Positions 45,818 through 57,684 of a stretch of 64,000 nt of DNA are shown piece by piece. The notes under the pieces are model-generated. The model saw only the letters and a program-made list of their open reading frames with translations, made no database searches and was not told where the DNA came from. Numbering within the stretch: position 1 is the first letter of the stretch; each line of letters opens with the position of its first letter. Made by a program: the position numbers and the translations under genes. Location of the stretch: positions 32,651,913-32,715,912 of the forward strand of contig JAAONU010000019.1 of assembly GCA_012932295.1 (NCBI GenBank). The letters are read 5' to 3'. Origin of the DNA: Cyclina sinensis. Its lineage: Eukaryota; Mollusca; Bivalvia; Venerida; Veneridae.

Positions 45818-47504
45818 CGGTCCCACGTTTTACCGGAATCGACCATTTTTACCGGAATCTACCGGAATCGACTTTGCATTACCGGAATCGACCAATATTT
45901 TCTTACATAAACCTTTTTTTTTCCCAAGATATACAACATTGTTTATTAATATGAATTATAATTAACGTAATAACAAAAGGAATTTGAATTATCTTCGAGT
46001 GGAAAGATTTTGCAAGAGAAAGAAAATCGGCGAGTTGCGGAAAATTTGCGCATACGGATATACGCCGGAATCGGCCTGTATTTCATAAATAAATTGAATT
46101 TAAGTCATACAAAGTTATTTTTCATTACACTACATCTGAAATAAAATATTTACCAAAGGAATTTGAAGTATCTTCGAGTGGAAAGATGTTGCAAGCGATA
46201 GAAAATCGGCGAGTTGCGGAAAATTTGCGCGTACGGTTATACGCCGGAATCGGCCTGTATTTCATAAATAAATTGAATTTAAGTCATAAAAAGTTATTTT
46301 TCATTCCTCTACATCTGAAATAAAATATTTGCCAAAGGAATTTGAAGTATCTTCGAGTGGAAAGATATTGCAATGGAAAAAAGATCGGCGAGTTGCGGAA
46401 ATTTGCGCGTACGGATATACGCCGGATTCGGCCTATATTTCATAAATACATTGAATTTAATTCATTCAAAAGTTATTTTTCATTACTTTACATCAGAAAT
46501 TACATATTTACCAAAGGAATTTGAAATATCTTCGAGTGGAAAGATTTGACAAGAGAAAGAAACTCGGCGAGTTGCAGAAAATTTGCGCATAAGAATATAC
46601 ACCGGAATCCACTCGAAGAAACTTCAAATACCTTTGGTAAATATTTTATTTCAGATGTAGAGTAATGAAAAATAACTTTTTATGAATTATATTCAATTTA
46701 TTTATGAAATACAGGCCGATTCCAGCGTATATCCCTATGCACAAATTTTTCCGCAACTCGCCGATTTTATTCTCTTGCAACATCTTTCCACTCGAAGAAA
46801 CTTCAAATTCCTTTGGTAAATATTTTATTTCAGATGTAGAGTAATGAAAAATAACTTTGTATGACTTAAATTTAATTTATTTATGAAATACAGGCCGATT
46901 CCGGCGTATATCCGTACGCGCAAATTATCCGCAACTCGACGATTTTCTTTCGCTTGCAACATCTTTCCACTCGAAGATACTTCAAATTCCTTTGGTAAAT
47001 ATTTTATTTCAGATGTAGAGTAATGAAAAATAACTTTTTATGAATTAAATTCAATTTATTTATGAAATACAGGCCGATTCCGGCGTATATCCGTACGCGC
47101 AAATTATCCGCAACTTGCCGATTTTCTTTCGCTTGCAACATCTTTCCACTCGAAGATACTTCAAATTCCTTTGGTAAATATTTTATTTCAGATGTAGTGT
47201 AATGAAAACTAACTTTGTATGACTTAAAATCAATTTATTTATGAAATACAGGCCGATTCCGGCGTATATCTGTATGCGCAAATTTTCCGCAACTCGCCGA
47301 TTTTCTTTATCTTGTAAAATCTTTCCACTCAAAGATATATCAAATTCCTTTTGTTATTACGTTAATTATATTACATATTAATAAACAATGTTGTATATCT
47401 TGAAAAAGTGGTTTATGTAAGAAATATAGGTCGATTCCGGTAATGCAAAGTCGATTCCGGTAGATTCCGGTAAAAATGGTCGATTCCGGTAAAACGTGGG
47501 ACCC
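45818..47504. mobile_element. Foldback element with mirrored 179-bp arrays
   Basis: An 8-bp duplication ATTAGAAT (45810-45817 and 47505-47512) borders inverted ends reading GGTCCCACGTTTTACCGG, with repeated ACCGGAATCGACC inward. Inside, a 179-bp unit (AAAGGAATTTGAAGTATC, CTTCGAGTGGAAAGAT, ATCGGCGAGTTGCGG, TACGCCGGAATCGGCCTG) starts at 45976, 46155, 46334 and 46513. The same units then run inverted from about 46612 to 47355 (unit marks at 46632, 46811, 46990, 47168). No ORF. It splits the pogo-like transposase between its first and second catalytic Asp. Confidence 0.95.
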
Positions 47505-48355
47505 ATTAGAATTGGTTGTTCAGGGTTTGCTCTTTGAATGTATTTCATGAAGTGATTTTCAAAATAGTCATGGAAAATAAATGAATTTGACCAACCAGAT
47601 TTGGACACAACACCAGCTGAACCACAGGTAGTACCTTGGAACAAGTCCTCATTCATTCTTTTCCCTTTGAAAACAAAAAAAAAAACGGTGGAACTTAGGT
47701 GCCTAGAGCATTACCACTACCTATAATTGTAGTTACAGCTGATCTGGATGATGTAATAGCAGGCACACTTGATTTCCCACTAACTATGTATGGCGGTGAA
47801 TGTTCAGTTTGAATTCCCTTCTCATCAATATTGAAGATGCATTAAGGTTTATCAATCAAGTTATTCTCATTTAATACAACCTGAAGGTTTGTGAAGTAAT
47901 TGTCAACAACCTGCTGAGTGGTTGATTGTGCTCTGCATTTTGTTAAAGATCTTGGCTTCACAACAGATAGTTCTGGCCACCTCTTGTGGAATCCACTGAA
48001 CCATTTCACAGACAGAGGCTTGTCTGGAGTCCGCTTCTTCCAAAATGTAGCATAATCACTTGCTTTTGATACAACTTCACTTATTGTGAAACCATAACCA
48101 AGATCTGCCATGTATCTGATGTGGTTCACAAGTTTCACTTCCTCTTCCTGTGTGAAAAGTGGGCCTGGTCCAGTCATTAGCGTTTCAGGATCAACTCTCC
48201 CTTTAACTCTGTCCCACAAAGTGTTATGTGGGACTCCATATTGCCTGGTAGCAGTTTTAATTGGAATCCTAGTATCTTTCACTAGTTTGTATGCATTCAT
48301 AAGAGCTGATGGAGAGTACCCCTTGTGTTTAAACACTCTTTTCTGTGGATGCAAC

Positions 48356-48944
48356 TGGAACAGAGAATGTTAAAAGAATTCAGTCTTGTGAGCAAGGGAA
48401 GGGAAGAAAAAATATATATTTAAAACAAGTAGAATAGACTATCTGAACTGTACGCTACTTTAATGTAATGTCACATGATTTACCATGGTCACGTGACCTT
48501 GCAGCAGCCGAACAATCTGGGTCATCTGTCAAAATATTTTATGATCTAAGAAACATGCATTATGATGAGAAAAATGATGTTGTATTCTCAGTTCGAAAAA
48601 TTAATAATAATTTTATTTTATTTCATGTCACAGCAATAATAATAATACCTGTTCCGTCGCATTGTAGCGGTTGACAGCAACAAGCGTGTTGTTTGTAAAC
48701 AAAGCACTGTATTCACGAACCGATGACGTAGTACGCATTTGGGCATACGTAAAATATATGAAAAACTTAGAGGTCCGAAAGGAGGTGAGGTTCGAGAACA
48801 GGTCTGTTTACGATAAGTCTAGCTAATGAGACTTCATCGACAGGTTTTATAGTATCGCTAGACCTGTACGCTGAAGCCTATCCCGTATCGAAAGTCAACC
48901 AGAACTGTGACATATTTATGTCACGCTGTAATTTTATAAATTTA
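48356..48944. other. No gene seen
   Basis: It may hold the 5' part and TIR of the pogo-like element, which I could not define. GTATTCACGAACC near 48710 resembles the hairpin motif of the dispersed repeat. Confidence 0.3.
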
Positions 48945-49275
48945 ATAACCTGGCCTATGAGCTCAAACAGGACATCCATCCAAATACTAACCATGGATAA
49001 CGTAGCTTAACTTAGCAATCGTTCCAGACACTCCAACCATGTCGCTAAAGAGCTAGCCTAACAGCAAGGCTGTTGGAAGTGCCTTATATACCCAATGACC
49101 ACTACACTCCTCCCCTCTCTAACCTTTATGAGCTGGCCATGCCATCTAGTGTTCACTTTCCTATAGAGACCCCATTCCGCACCAGCTGTGCAAGGGACTC
49201 AATTCCATGCACACAGGCACTAACCAAGTTATAGAGCCCGCGAAGATTAGTGGAATTACCACTGCCGCCAATGTA
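48945..49275 (+). repeat. ~331-bp tandem duplication, unit 1
   Basis: It starts AACCTGGCCTATGAGCTC and includes CATCCAAATACTAACCATGG, GCTTAACTTAGCAATCG and CTCCAACCATGTCGCT. The same start recurs at 49276. This unit is the uninterrupted version of the site hit by the MITE in unit 2. Confidence 0.85.
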
Positions 49276-50160
49276 GTAACCTGGCCTATGAGCTCAAACT
49301 GGGACACCCATCCAAGTACAGTACGTGCCAGGAGGAACTCTGGTTTTCCTCGAGATCGTTGCGGACTACCCATTCCTTAAAACGCGACCAAATCCGCCGC
49401 ATTTCGAGGATCACCACCGCGGACATGGTCACTAAATATCGCGGCGGATGTCCGCTAAATGGTTCCGCGAACTTTTTCACAGGTAAGAATTGACGTATCG
49501 ATGCTCACAAAGTTCCTTCAAAATATCATTAAAATGTATAAAGCTCTCATACTGATGCATTTGTTTACGAATGCTCGTATTTGTTAACAGAAGGAATGAC
49601 AATTCAAAACTGAAAGTAACTGCTTCTCGGAACAGCTGACCCAATTTTCAGAAAATTAATTGACTGGTTTTCGATTTACACGTGTTAAAACTGCTTTCCT
49701 ATATTTAAATAAAAACATACAACATGTAAACCCTACTGCGACATCATTAACCTACACAGCAAATGTATTAGAAATTTGGTTTTAATTTTACCAAATGTCA
49801 CATAATTGGCAGACTTAAAATGTACAGTTTCATTAGTCATTTCATTAAATGTTCAGCTTATCCAGGTGAGTTATGACTCTAATTATTATCGCGCTGGTCT
49901 TCAATTATCGCCGAGATATTTTGCTATGTTGAGACATCGAGGAAATCCATTTTTTTTCCTCTATGTCGCGGCGGATATTTTTTCCGCGTCCGCGAAATAA
50001 AGCGGAAAATGTGAGTTCCTCCTGGCGTGTACTGTACTAACCATGGATAACGTTGCTTAACTTAGCAATCGTTCCAGACACTCCAACCATGTCGCTTAAG
50101 AGCTAGCCCAACAGCAAGGCTGTTAGAAGTGCCTTATATACCCGGTGTCCACTACATAAA
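49276..50160 (+). repeat. Tandem duplication, unit 2, split by a MITE
   Basis: The left piece (49276-49318) and right piece (50035-50160) match unit 1 on both sides of the insert (CATCCAAG, TA, insert, TA, CTAACCATGG). The right piece ends at about TATACCCGGTGTCC. Confidence 0.85.
49319..50034. mobile_element. TA-flanked MITE (716 bp)
   Basis: TIR CAGTACGTGCCAGGAGG on the left and, read on minus, CAGTACACGCCAGGAGG on the right, continuing AACTC. Subterminal CG-rich segments (CCGCGAACTTTTT, TCCGCGAAATAAAGCGG). Flanked by TA on each side. Tc1/mariner-type by target and CAGT start; no transposase. Confidence 0.9.
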
Positions 50161-50641
50161 TTTGCGTTATCTGGACAAAATCTCTACATATACGTCTAAT
50201 TCAATCTACAGTACAGCTCCCGCGATATGTACATTTTTCTCTTTAACTCTGTGGACTTAAGGCGGCATTTTTTGTCAAAATTGTGAAGAGGCCTGGGCCT
50301 GTTCATTTTGTGAAAAAAAGAGCGATATGTCATGAAATTGTGAAAAATGATGCACAAGTGATGCCATTTCGCGACATTGAAACCGGAAACGGTGTGCGAT
50401 GAACGCTTGATTGTAATTTCTGACCTGTGTAAATTCTGTTTTGAGTCAGTACTTTAACCCGGTTAACATGCGCAAAAAAAATACCATTTAACTCGATTAA
50501 AACTATTTATGTGTTTTACCGGAAGGTAAAACATCGAAGTTCCTGATATTTTGTGAAATCTCTTTTGAAATTGTGAATTTTTTTCTGCCGCTGTGCAACA
50601 AAAGTGCAATTTTGAATTGTGAAGGGGCTGTACATTGTTTA
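50161..50641. other. No gene; possible inverted ends
   Basis: GTACAGCTCCCGCG near 50213 and GGGGCTGTAC near 50624-50634 are roughly inverted and could bound a small MITE; the evidence is weak. Confidence 0.25.
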
Positions 50642-52967
50642 TTTTTAGCTCACCTGAGCACAAAGTGCTCAGGGTGAGCTTTTCTGATAGGTCTTTGTCC
50701 GTCGTCCGTCCGTCCGTCGTCAACTTTTCATTCAAACGACATCTCCTCTGAAACCAATGGGGCAAATTTAATGAAACTTGCCTGGGATGTTCCTTGCATG
50801 AAGCTCTACCAAGATTGTTGAAATGGTTCTGGTCTATTGCATTTCTGGTTCACTGGAGCTAAAAATAGATTTTATAAGTTGGATCTTTAAAAATCTTCTT
50901 CTCCGAAACCACAAGGCCTGGAGCTTTGATATTTGGTATGAAGCATCATCTAGTGGACCTCTACCAAGTTTGTTCAAATTATGTCCCTGGGGACAAAACT
51001 GACCCCACCCCAGGGGTCAGTTGATTTTACATAGAGTTATATAGGCAAAACTTGAAAATCTTCTTGTCAGAAACCACAAGACCTAGAGTTCAGATATTTG
51101 GTATGTAGCATTGTCTAGTGGACCTCTACCAAGTTTGTTCAAATCATGGCCTCTAGGTCAAAAATGGCCCCGCCCCGGGGGTCACTTGTTTTACATAGAG
51201 TTATATAGGAAAATCTTAAAAAAATCTTCTTGTCAGAAACCGGAAGTTATAGAGCTTAGATATTTGGTGTGTAGCATTGTCTAGTGGACTTCAACCCAGT
51301 TTGTTCAAATCCTGTCCTCTGGGTCAAAAATGACCCCGCCCCAGGGGCCACTAGTTTTAAATAGAGTTATATAAGAAAATCTTAAAAAATCTTCTTGTCA
51401 GAAACCGTAAGTTATAGAGCTTAGATATTTGATGTGTGGCATTGTCTAGTGGACCTCTACCAAGTTTGTTCAAATCCTGTCCTCTGGGTCAAAAATGGCC
51501 CCGCCCCAGGGGCCACTAGTTTTACATACATTTATATAGGAAAATCTTAAAAAATCTTCTTATCAGAAACCGTAAGTTATAGAGCTTAGATATTTGGTGT
51601 GTAGCATTGTCTAGTGGACCTCTACCAAGTTTGTTCAAATCCTGGCCTCTGGGTCAAAAATGACCCCGCCCCAGGGGCCACTTTTTTTACATAGAGTTAT
51701 ATAGGAAAAACCAAAAAATCTTCTTGTCAGAAACAAGAAGGCCTACAGTTAAGATATTTGGTATGAAGCATTGTCTAGTGGACCTCTACCAAGTTTGTTC
51801 AAATCCTGGCCTCTGGGTCAAAAATGGCCCCGCCCCGGGGGTCACTTGTTTTACATAGAGTTTTATAGGAAAATCTTTAAAAAATCTTCTTGTCAGAAAC
51901 CGGAAGTTATAGAGCTTAGATATTTGGTGTGTAGCATTGTCTAGTGGACCTCTACCAAATTTGTTCAAATCCTGGCCTCTGGGTCAAAAATGACCCCGCC
52001 CCAGGGGCCACTAGTTTTACATAGAGTTATATAGGAAAAACCAAAAAATCTTCTTGTCAGAAACAAGAAGGCCTATAGTTAAGATATTTGGTATGAAGCA
52101 TTGTCTAGTGGACCTCTACCAAGTTTGTTCAAATCCTGGCCTCTGGGTCAAAAATGGCCCCGCCCCGGGGGTCACTTGTTTTACATAGAGTTGCATAGGG
52201 AAAACTTTAAAAATCTTCTTATCAAAAACTGTTAGTTATAGAGCTTAGATATTTGGTATGAAGCATTGTCTAGTGGACCTCTACCAAGTTTGTTCAAATC
52301 CTGGCCTCTGAGTCAAAAATGGCCCCGCCCCAGGGGCCACTAGTTTTACATAAAGTTATATAAGAAAATCTAAAAAAATCTTCTTGTCAGAAACCGTAAG
52401 TTATAGAGCTTAGATATTTGGTGTGTAGCATTGTCTAGTGGACCTCTACCAAGTTTGTTAGAAAAATGTCTCTAGGGTCACTATTGGCCCCGCCCGAGGG
52501 GTCACAAGTTTTAAATAACAATATAGAAGAAAATCTTTAAAAATCTTCTTGTCTGAAACCACAAGACCTAGAATTTTAAAATTTGGCCTGAAGCAAGCTT
52601 TTTCAAGTTTTTTCAAATTATTGGATTAGGTTAAAAGTCACAGAGGCTAAAAGTAGATTTATCTACTGTACCTCATAGAGCCTTCATTTATAGACCAATA
52701 TCTTTGATATTCAGTATAGAGGTTCCTTGCATGGACCTCTACCCATGGGTAGGGTTTGAGGTCACTGGGTCAAGGTCAAGGTCACCATAGCTTATAATAG
52801 ATATTTCTACTTTCTGTCATAGAGCCTTTATTTATTGACTGATATTTTACATATTTGGTTTGTAGGCACTTGCATATTTTCAATTAAAAAATGAAATACT
52901 GCTTAACAGCAAACCTACAGCCAAAGTACTCAGGTGAGCGATCCAGGGCCATCATGGCCCTCTTGTT
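50642..52967 (+). mobile_element. Helentron-like tandem-repeat element E
   Basis: Same family as B: AGCTCACCTGAGCAC hairpin start, CGTCCGTC run, about nine ~165-bp units (TCTTCTTGTCAGAAACC, ATTGTCTAGTGGACCTC, CCCCGCCCCAGGGGCCAC), a unique 3' part and the end CAGGTGAGCGATCCAGGGCC, ATCATGGCCCTCTTGTT. The units contain internal CCCC/GGGG palindromes. Confidence 0.85.
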
Positions 52968-54736
52968 TAGTGAAATTTCCTATTTACTTACTCAGGGTTT
53001 CCATTTGACCCCTGAAATTTCAGAAAGACCCCATTTTGACGCTATTATTTCAACTGAAGGGTCATTTTGTCTTAAAATAAGGTATATTTGCGGACCGGCA
53101 AAAGCCGGTCCGCTATATTTAATCCGGTGTTTGAAAAGACCCATGGGGTTGCGTAATCAGAATGTGTCCTGACATCAGTGCAAATATTGTTCATTTGTTA
53201 CGAAAAGTTCTAGACACAGTCTATTACTCGAGCAATTCAAGAAGGAGGCGCACACGTCGCGCGGGCCCCCTAAAATACATTGAATATAGGTGTTATTGTA
53301 GGTCTGTTTAGAATATGTCTTTAAATATTGTATACTTTATTGTTCAACATTGAATTGAATAATCAGAGGCACATTTGAACCGTTAAAATGAGGTAGAAAA
53401 CGGACATAAATTTTGCCAAACATTCTGTGCCCCCTAACCTGGAACCGCCCCTGTATTATCATTCTCAACAAGCCGCCATCTTTGATGCAGTCGGTAAGCA
53501 AATTAGTAAGTTATACATGTATCAGCTATACGTGCTAATTTTGAGAAAAATATCGTTGGCTAAAAACATACACATAATATATATGAAGAATGCAGCGGCC
53601 AGACAAAGTAGTTTCGTGGCTGTTACGATTATTCTTACATTAATGCTTGAATGATACGACCTGTCACAATTGTTTACATATCCTGGAGAGATGTCTACTT
53701 GGTAGTTTAAGACTTTATGTCATTTTTTTTTCAAAAAATAAAAAGAATATTCTCTGTGTTGTTGATAATATATAAATAGCATTATTTTTGAGTATAACTG
53801 TCATAGGAAGTGGTAAAATTTCTTTTTTTTTTCGGGCTGTATCTATTTTTGATCCAATGACCTACTTTCTTTGTTTTTTTTCTGGGATTCCTGACAACTT
53901 TATTTTTAAAAAAAGAAATACCAGTGACAGTTATAAACTCATGGAGACGTGTTCTGTTCGTTTAACATATAATGCTAAACTACAAAAAAGATAAAAAATA
54001 AATAAAGTGCATATGGGTATTTTACTGTTTTGGGGTCATTTACTTTTTTGGTCAAATGAGCATTCCTTATACTTTGCTTTTTTCACAAGTAATTTAGTGG
54101 CACATTTTTATATTTGTACACACTGTAGTCCATAACAAGTTTCAATCCTGCTTAAGGGTTTCAACATCAAACCATTTTAAATCTTTATAATCTGTTTAGA
54201 GGAAAAGGATCCTATTAAGTTATACATTTTTTTAGCTGCTAGAGTTCAGTCAAAACCAAAGAAGAAAATTCATTCTTTCACATTTTATTTAATAAAAGTT
54301 AAAACACAAAAAATGCTTCAGTTTCAACTGACTTTGGCAGTAATAAGTTGAAGTTATTACCAAGATTGATAAGCAGTGAATTTGAGTGAAAAAATGATTA
54401 AATGCTTATTTCATTTTGACATCTGAATGATATTTTAGGTGCATTTTTCTACATATAATTTGGTTGAAAGTTATCCACAATATCAACATCATTCAACTTT
54501 CTTATATGTTTATTTTGTTAGATTTGCCAGCCTAAATGTTTTTTTTTTTCATTATTTGTTGAGGTTATTTTTGTTGCTTTGTGACAGCGTAATGTTACTT
54601 CAAAACTCACAACATTTAAAGTTATTAAAGCGACTGACTCACAGACGATGATAAAAAGAAAATGTTTATACATCTTGAAATTCTTGATGTTATCATGAAG
54701 AACATATTTAAACTAAGTTACTGACTCGTTTTTATT
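52968..54736. other. No gene seen; one strong hairpin
   Basis: GCGGACCGGC-AAAA-GCCGGTCCGC at 53090-53113 is a perfect 10-bp stem. CAGGGTTTCC at 52994 resembles the end of the MITE at 44243, but no partner end was found. The rest is AT-rich. Confidence 0.35.
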
Positions 54737-55031
54737 AAGGAGCGGATGTGGTCATGTGGTAACGCACTGGACTGGTAAAGCAGGGGTCCCGAGTTCAATC
54801 CCTCGCTCCTCCACTTACATTACTAATAGTCTTTCGGATGAGACTTTAAACCAAGGTCCCATGTATCAGTGCTATACACTGAGCATGAAAAAGAACTAGG
54901 GGTGTCTCTGGAATGGGATGCCTTCTGTATCTTGCACTACCCCCACAACATAAAATAACTAATCTCTTCAGTGGGTGTCGGTCATATGGGCTACCGGTAC
55001 CGACGTTAGATAAGCTTAAATAGATAGACAG
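54737..55031 (+). mobile_element. tRNA-derived SINE, full copy (+)
   Basis: Head GGAGCGGATGTGGTCATGTGG (A-box-like TGGTCATGTGG), B-box-like GAGTTCAATCC, CTCGCTCC; conserved body TCTTTCGGATGAGACTTTAA, GTGTCTCTGGAATGGGATGC and CTTGCACTACCCCC; tail TAAATAGATAGA. It may belong to the V-SINE/RUDI group reported in molluscs, which I could not verify. It abuts element F. Confidence 0.85.
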
Positions 55032-56641
55032 TTTTTAGCTTGACTTTTTTTGAAAAAAAAAATCGAGTTATTGCTATAGTCACGGTGTCGTTGCCGTTGC
55101 TGTTCCCGTCCGAAAACATTAACATTGATCATAATTTTTTTATTCCTTGATGGATTATCTTCATACTTGGACACAACAACCCTTTGGACAAGACCTTCAA
55201 GATGACCAGACTAAACTTGACCTTGACTCTTTAATGACCTTCATATTCAAGGTCAAAATATTGAATTTTGCTAAAATTGGCCATAACTTTATTATTAATA
55301 GGTGGATTCTCTTTATGCTTGGACACAACAACCCTTTGGAGAAGACCTTCAAGCTGACCAGACTAAACTTGACTTTGACTCTTAAATGACCTTCATATTC
55401 AAGGTCAGAATATTGAATTTTGCTAAAATTGGCCATAAATTTATTATTAATAGGTGGATTCTCTTTATGCTTGGACACAACAACCCTTTGGACAAGACCT
55501 TCAAGCTGACCAGACTAAACTTGACCTTGACTCATAAATGACCTTCACCTTCAAGGTCAAATTATTGAATTTTGCTAAAATTGACCATAACATTAGTATT
55601 TATGGTTGGATTTGATTTATACTTGGACAAAACAACACTTACGACAAAACCGACATGTTGAATAACTCAGATTTGGCCATGACCTTAAAATTACCTTGAC
55701 CGTCAAGGTCAGATGATTGAATTTTGCTTAAGTTGTCATAACTCTCTCATTTATTTATAGATTTAATTCAAACTTGGACTAAACAACAGTTGTGACAAAT
55801 CCGACATTATGATTATTTCAAGTTTGACCTTGACCTTTAAATGACCTTGACGGTCAAGGTCAAATCATTCCGTTAAAACTGGCCATAATTATGTAATTTA
55901 TGGTTAGATTTGAATCAGACTTAGACAAAACAACACTTTCGTTTCGATTTCAAAAATATCTCGCATGACCTATATTTTTGACCTACTGACCTACTTTCTT
56001 GTTTTGAGCTATAGCAATGAAATTTGGACTGTGTGCACAGTTTTTCATTTCGATTTCAAAAATGTCATAGCATGACCTATATTTTTGACCTACTGACCTA
56101 CTCTTTGCTTTTGGAGCTGTGGCAATGAAATTTGGACCATGTATACAGTTTTTTGTTCCGATTTCAAAAACGTCATAGCATGACCTATATTTTTGACCTA
56201 CTGACCTACTTTCTTGTTTTTTTACCTACAGCAATGAAATTTGGACCTTGTGCAGTTTTTCGTTTCAATTTCAAAAATGTCATAGCATGACCTATATTTT
56301 TGACCTACTGACCTTTTTGTTTTTGGAGCTGTGGCAATGAAATTTGGACCATGTGCACAGTTTTTCGTTTCGAATTAAAAAACGTCATGGCATGACCTAT
56401 ATTTTTGACCTACTGACCTACTTTTTTGTTTTAGAGCTACGGCAATGAAATTTGGACCGTGTGCACACTTTTTCGTTTTGATTTCAAAAATGTCATCTCA
56501 TGACCTATATTTTTGACCTACTGACCTACTGTGTGTTTTTAGAGCTATGGCAATGAAATTTGGACCATGTACACATTTTTTGTTCCAATTTCAAAAACGT
56601 CATAGCATGACCTATATTTTTGACCTACTGACCTAATTTTT

Positions 56642-57684
56642 TATGCCCCCTTTTCAAAGAAGTGGGGGTATATTGCTTTGCATTTGTCTGTCGGTCAGTC
56701 CGTCGGTCCGTAGACCAAATGGTTTCCGACCAATAACTAAAGAATGCTTAGGCCTAGGAACTTCAAACTTGGTAGGATGATTGTCCATCACCAGTAGATG
56801 ATCCCTATTGATTTTGGGGTCAAGGGGTCAAAGGTCAAGGTCACATTGTCCTTATAGGTAGAAACGGTTTCCGACCAATAACTAGAGAACACTTTGACCT
56901 AGGTTCACCAAACTTGGTATGCTGGTTGGTCATCACCAGTAGATGACCACTATTGACCTTGAGGTCATTAGGTCAAAGGTCAAGATCACAGGGACTTTCA
57001 TCCTAAAAACGGTTTCTGATCAATAACTAGAGTACGCTTTGACCTAGGTTCATCAAACTTGGTATACTGGTTGGTCATCACCAGTAGATGACCCCTTTTG
57101 ATTTTGAGGTCATAAGGTCAAAGGTCAAGCTCACAGGGACCTTCATCCTAAAAATGGTTTCTGATCAATAACTAGAGAACGCTTTGACCTAGGTTCACCA
57201 AACTTGGTATGCTGGTTGGTCATCACCAGTAGATGACCCCTATTGACTTTGAGGTCATTAGCTCAAAGGTCAAGATCACAGAGACTTGCATCTTAAAAAC
57301 GGTTTCCGATCAATAACTAGAGAACGCTTTGACCTAGGTTCACCAAACTTGGTATGTTGGTTGGTCATCACCAGTAGATGACCCCCTATTGATTTTGAGG
57401 TCATTAGGTCAAAGGTCAAGCTCACAAAGACTTTGACTCTAAAAACGGTTTCCGATCAATAACTAGAGAATGCTTTGACCTAGGTTCACCAAACTTGGTA
57501 TGCTGGTTGGTCATGACCAGTAAATGACCCCTATTGATTTTGAGGTCATTAGGTCAAAGGTCAAGGCCACAGAGACCTTGATCCTAAAAACGGTTTCTGA
57601 TCAATAACTAGAGAACGCTTTGGCCCAACCACAAGCAATTAGGTGCTGCCGGGGGGCATTTATGTTTTACAAACATCTCTTGTT
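56642..57684 (+). mobile_element. Helentron-like element D, nested in G
   Basis: Start hairpin TATGCCCCC...GGGGGTATA, TCTGTCGGTCAGTCCG, then six ~146-bp units (CAATAACTAGAGAACGC, TTGGTATGCTGGTTGGTCATC). Ends GCTGCCGGGGGGCAT, hairpin ATGTTTTACAAACAT, CTCTTGTT. Same family as C; it interrupts a G unit between GACCTAATTTT and TTTTTAGCTACAGC. Confidence 0.9.

Larger units (their letters stand above)
44183..48355 (-). pseudogene. Pogo/Tigger-like transposase, interrupted twice
   Basis: On minus from 48355 (3' splice site TTCTCTGTTCCAG just upstream): a psq-type HTH (GYSPSALMNAYKLVKDTRIP, TATRQYGVPHNTLWDRVKG), a CENP-B-type HTH (FTQEEEVKLVNHIRYMADLG, VKWFSGFHKRWPELSV), then DDE_1 with FNIDEKGIQTEHSPPYIV (first Asp), IIFDGPKSHMNIPVLEWAK (second Asp), LPAHTSHVLQPFDVGCFGPL, a Ser/Lys-rich tail and a C-terminal zinc finger (KCCVCKLF...HWTHLIYCCKE). 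Stops fall after LIDKP (about 47838) and GNALGT (about 47697). It is split by inserts at 45818-47504 and 44243-44940. Confidence 0.85.

Noticed and set aside
49161..49480. Host exons in the ORFs at 49161-49480
   Set aside because: They span the tandem duplication and the MITE border, so the frame is accidental.
51786..51968. ORFs within elements B, C, D and E (for example at 26720, 27385, 31073, 52891, 55147)
   Set aside because: They coincide with array units or terminal regions and carry no domain; the unit lengths are not all multiples of three.
53090..53113. Rho-independent terminator
   Set aside because: The stem looks like one, but it has no T tract and bacterial termination does not apply here.
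53451..53510. First exon with a GTAAGC donor (GCAGTCG|GTAAGC)
   Set aside because: The donor is good, but the phase of its short ATG frame does not match the exon at 60787 and nothing else supports it.
54737..54812. tRNA-Thr-like gene at the SINE head
   Set aside because: It continues into a conserved SINE body and tail repeated at four other sites in the window.
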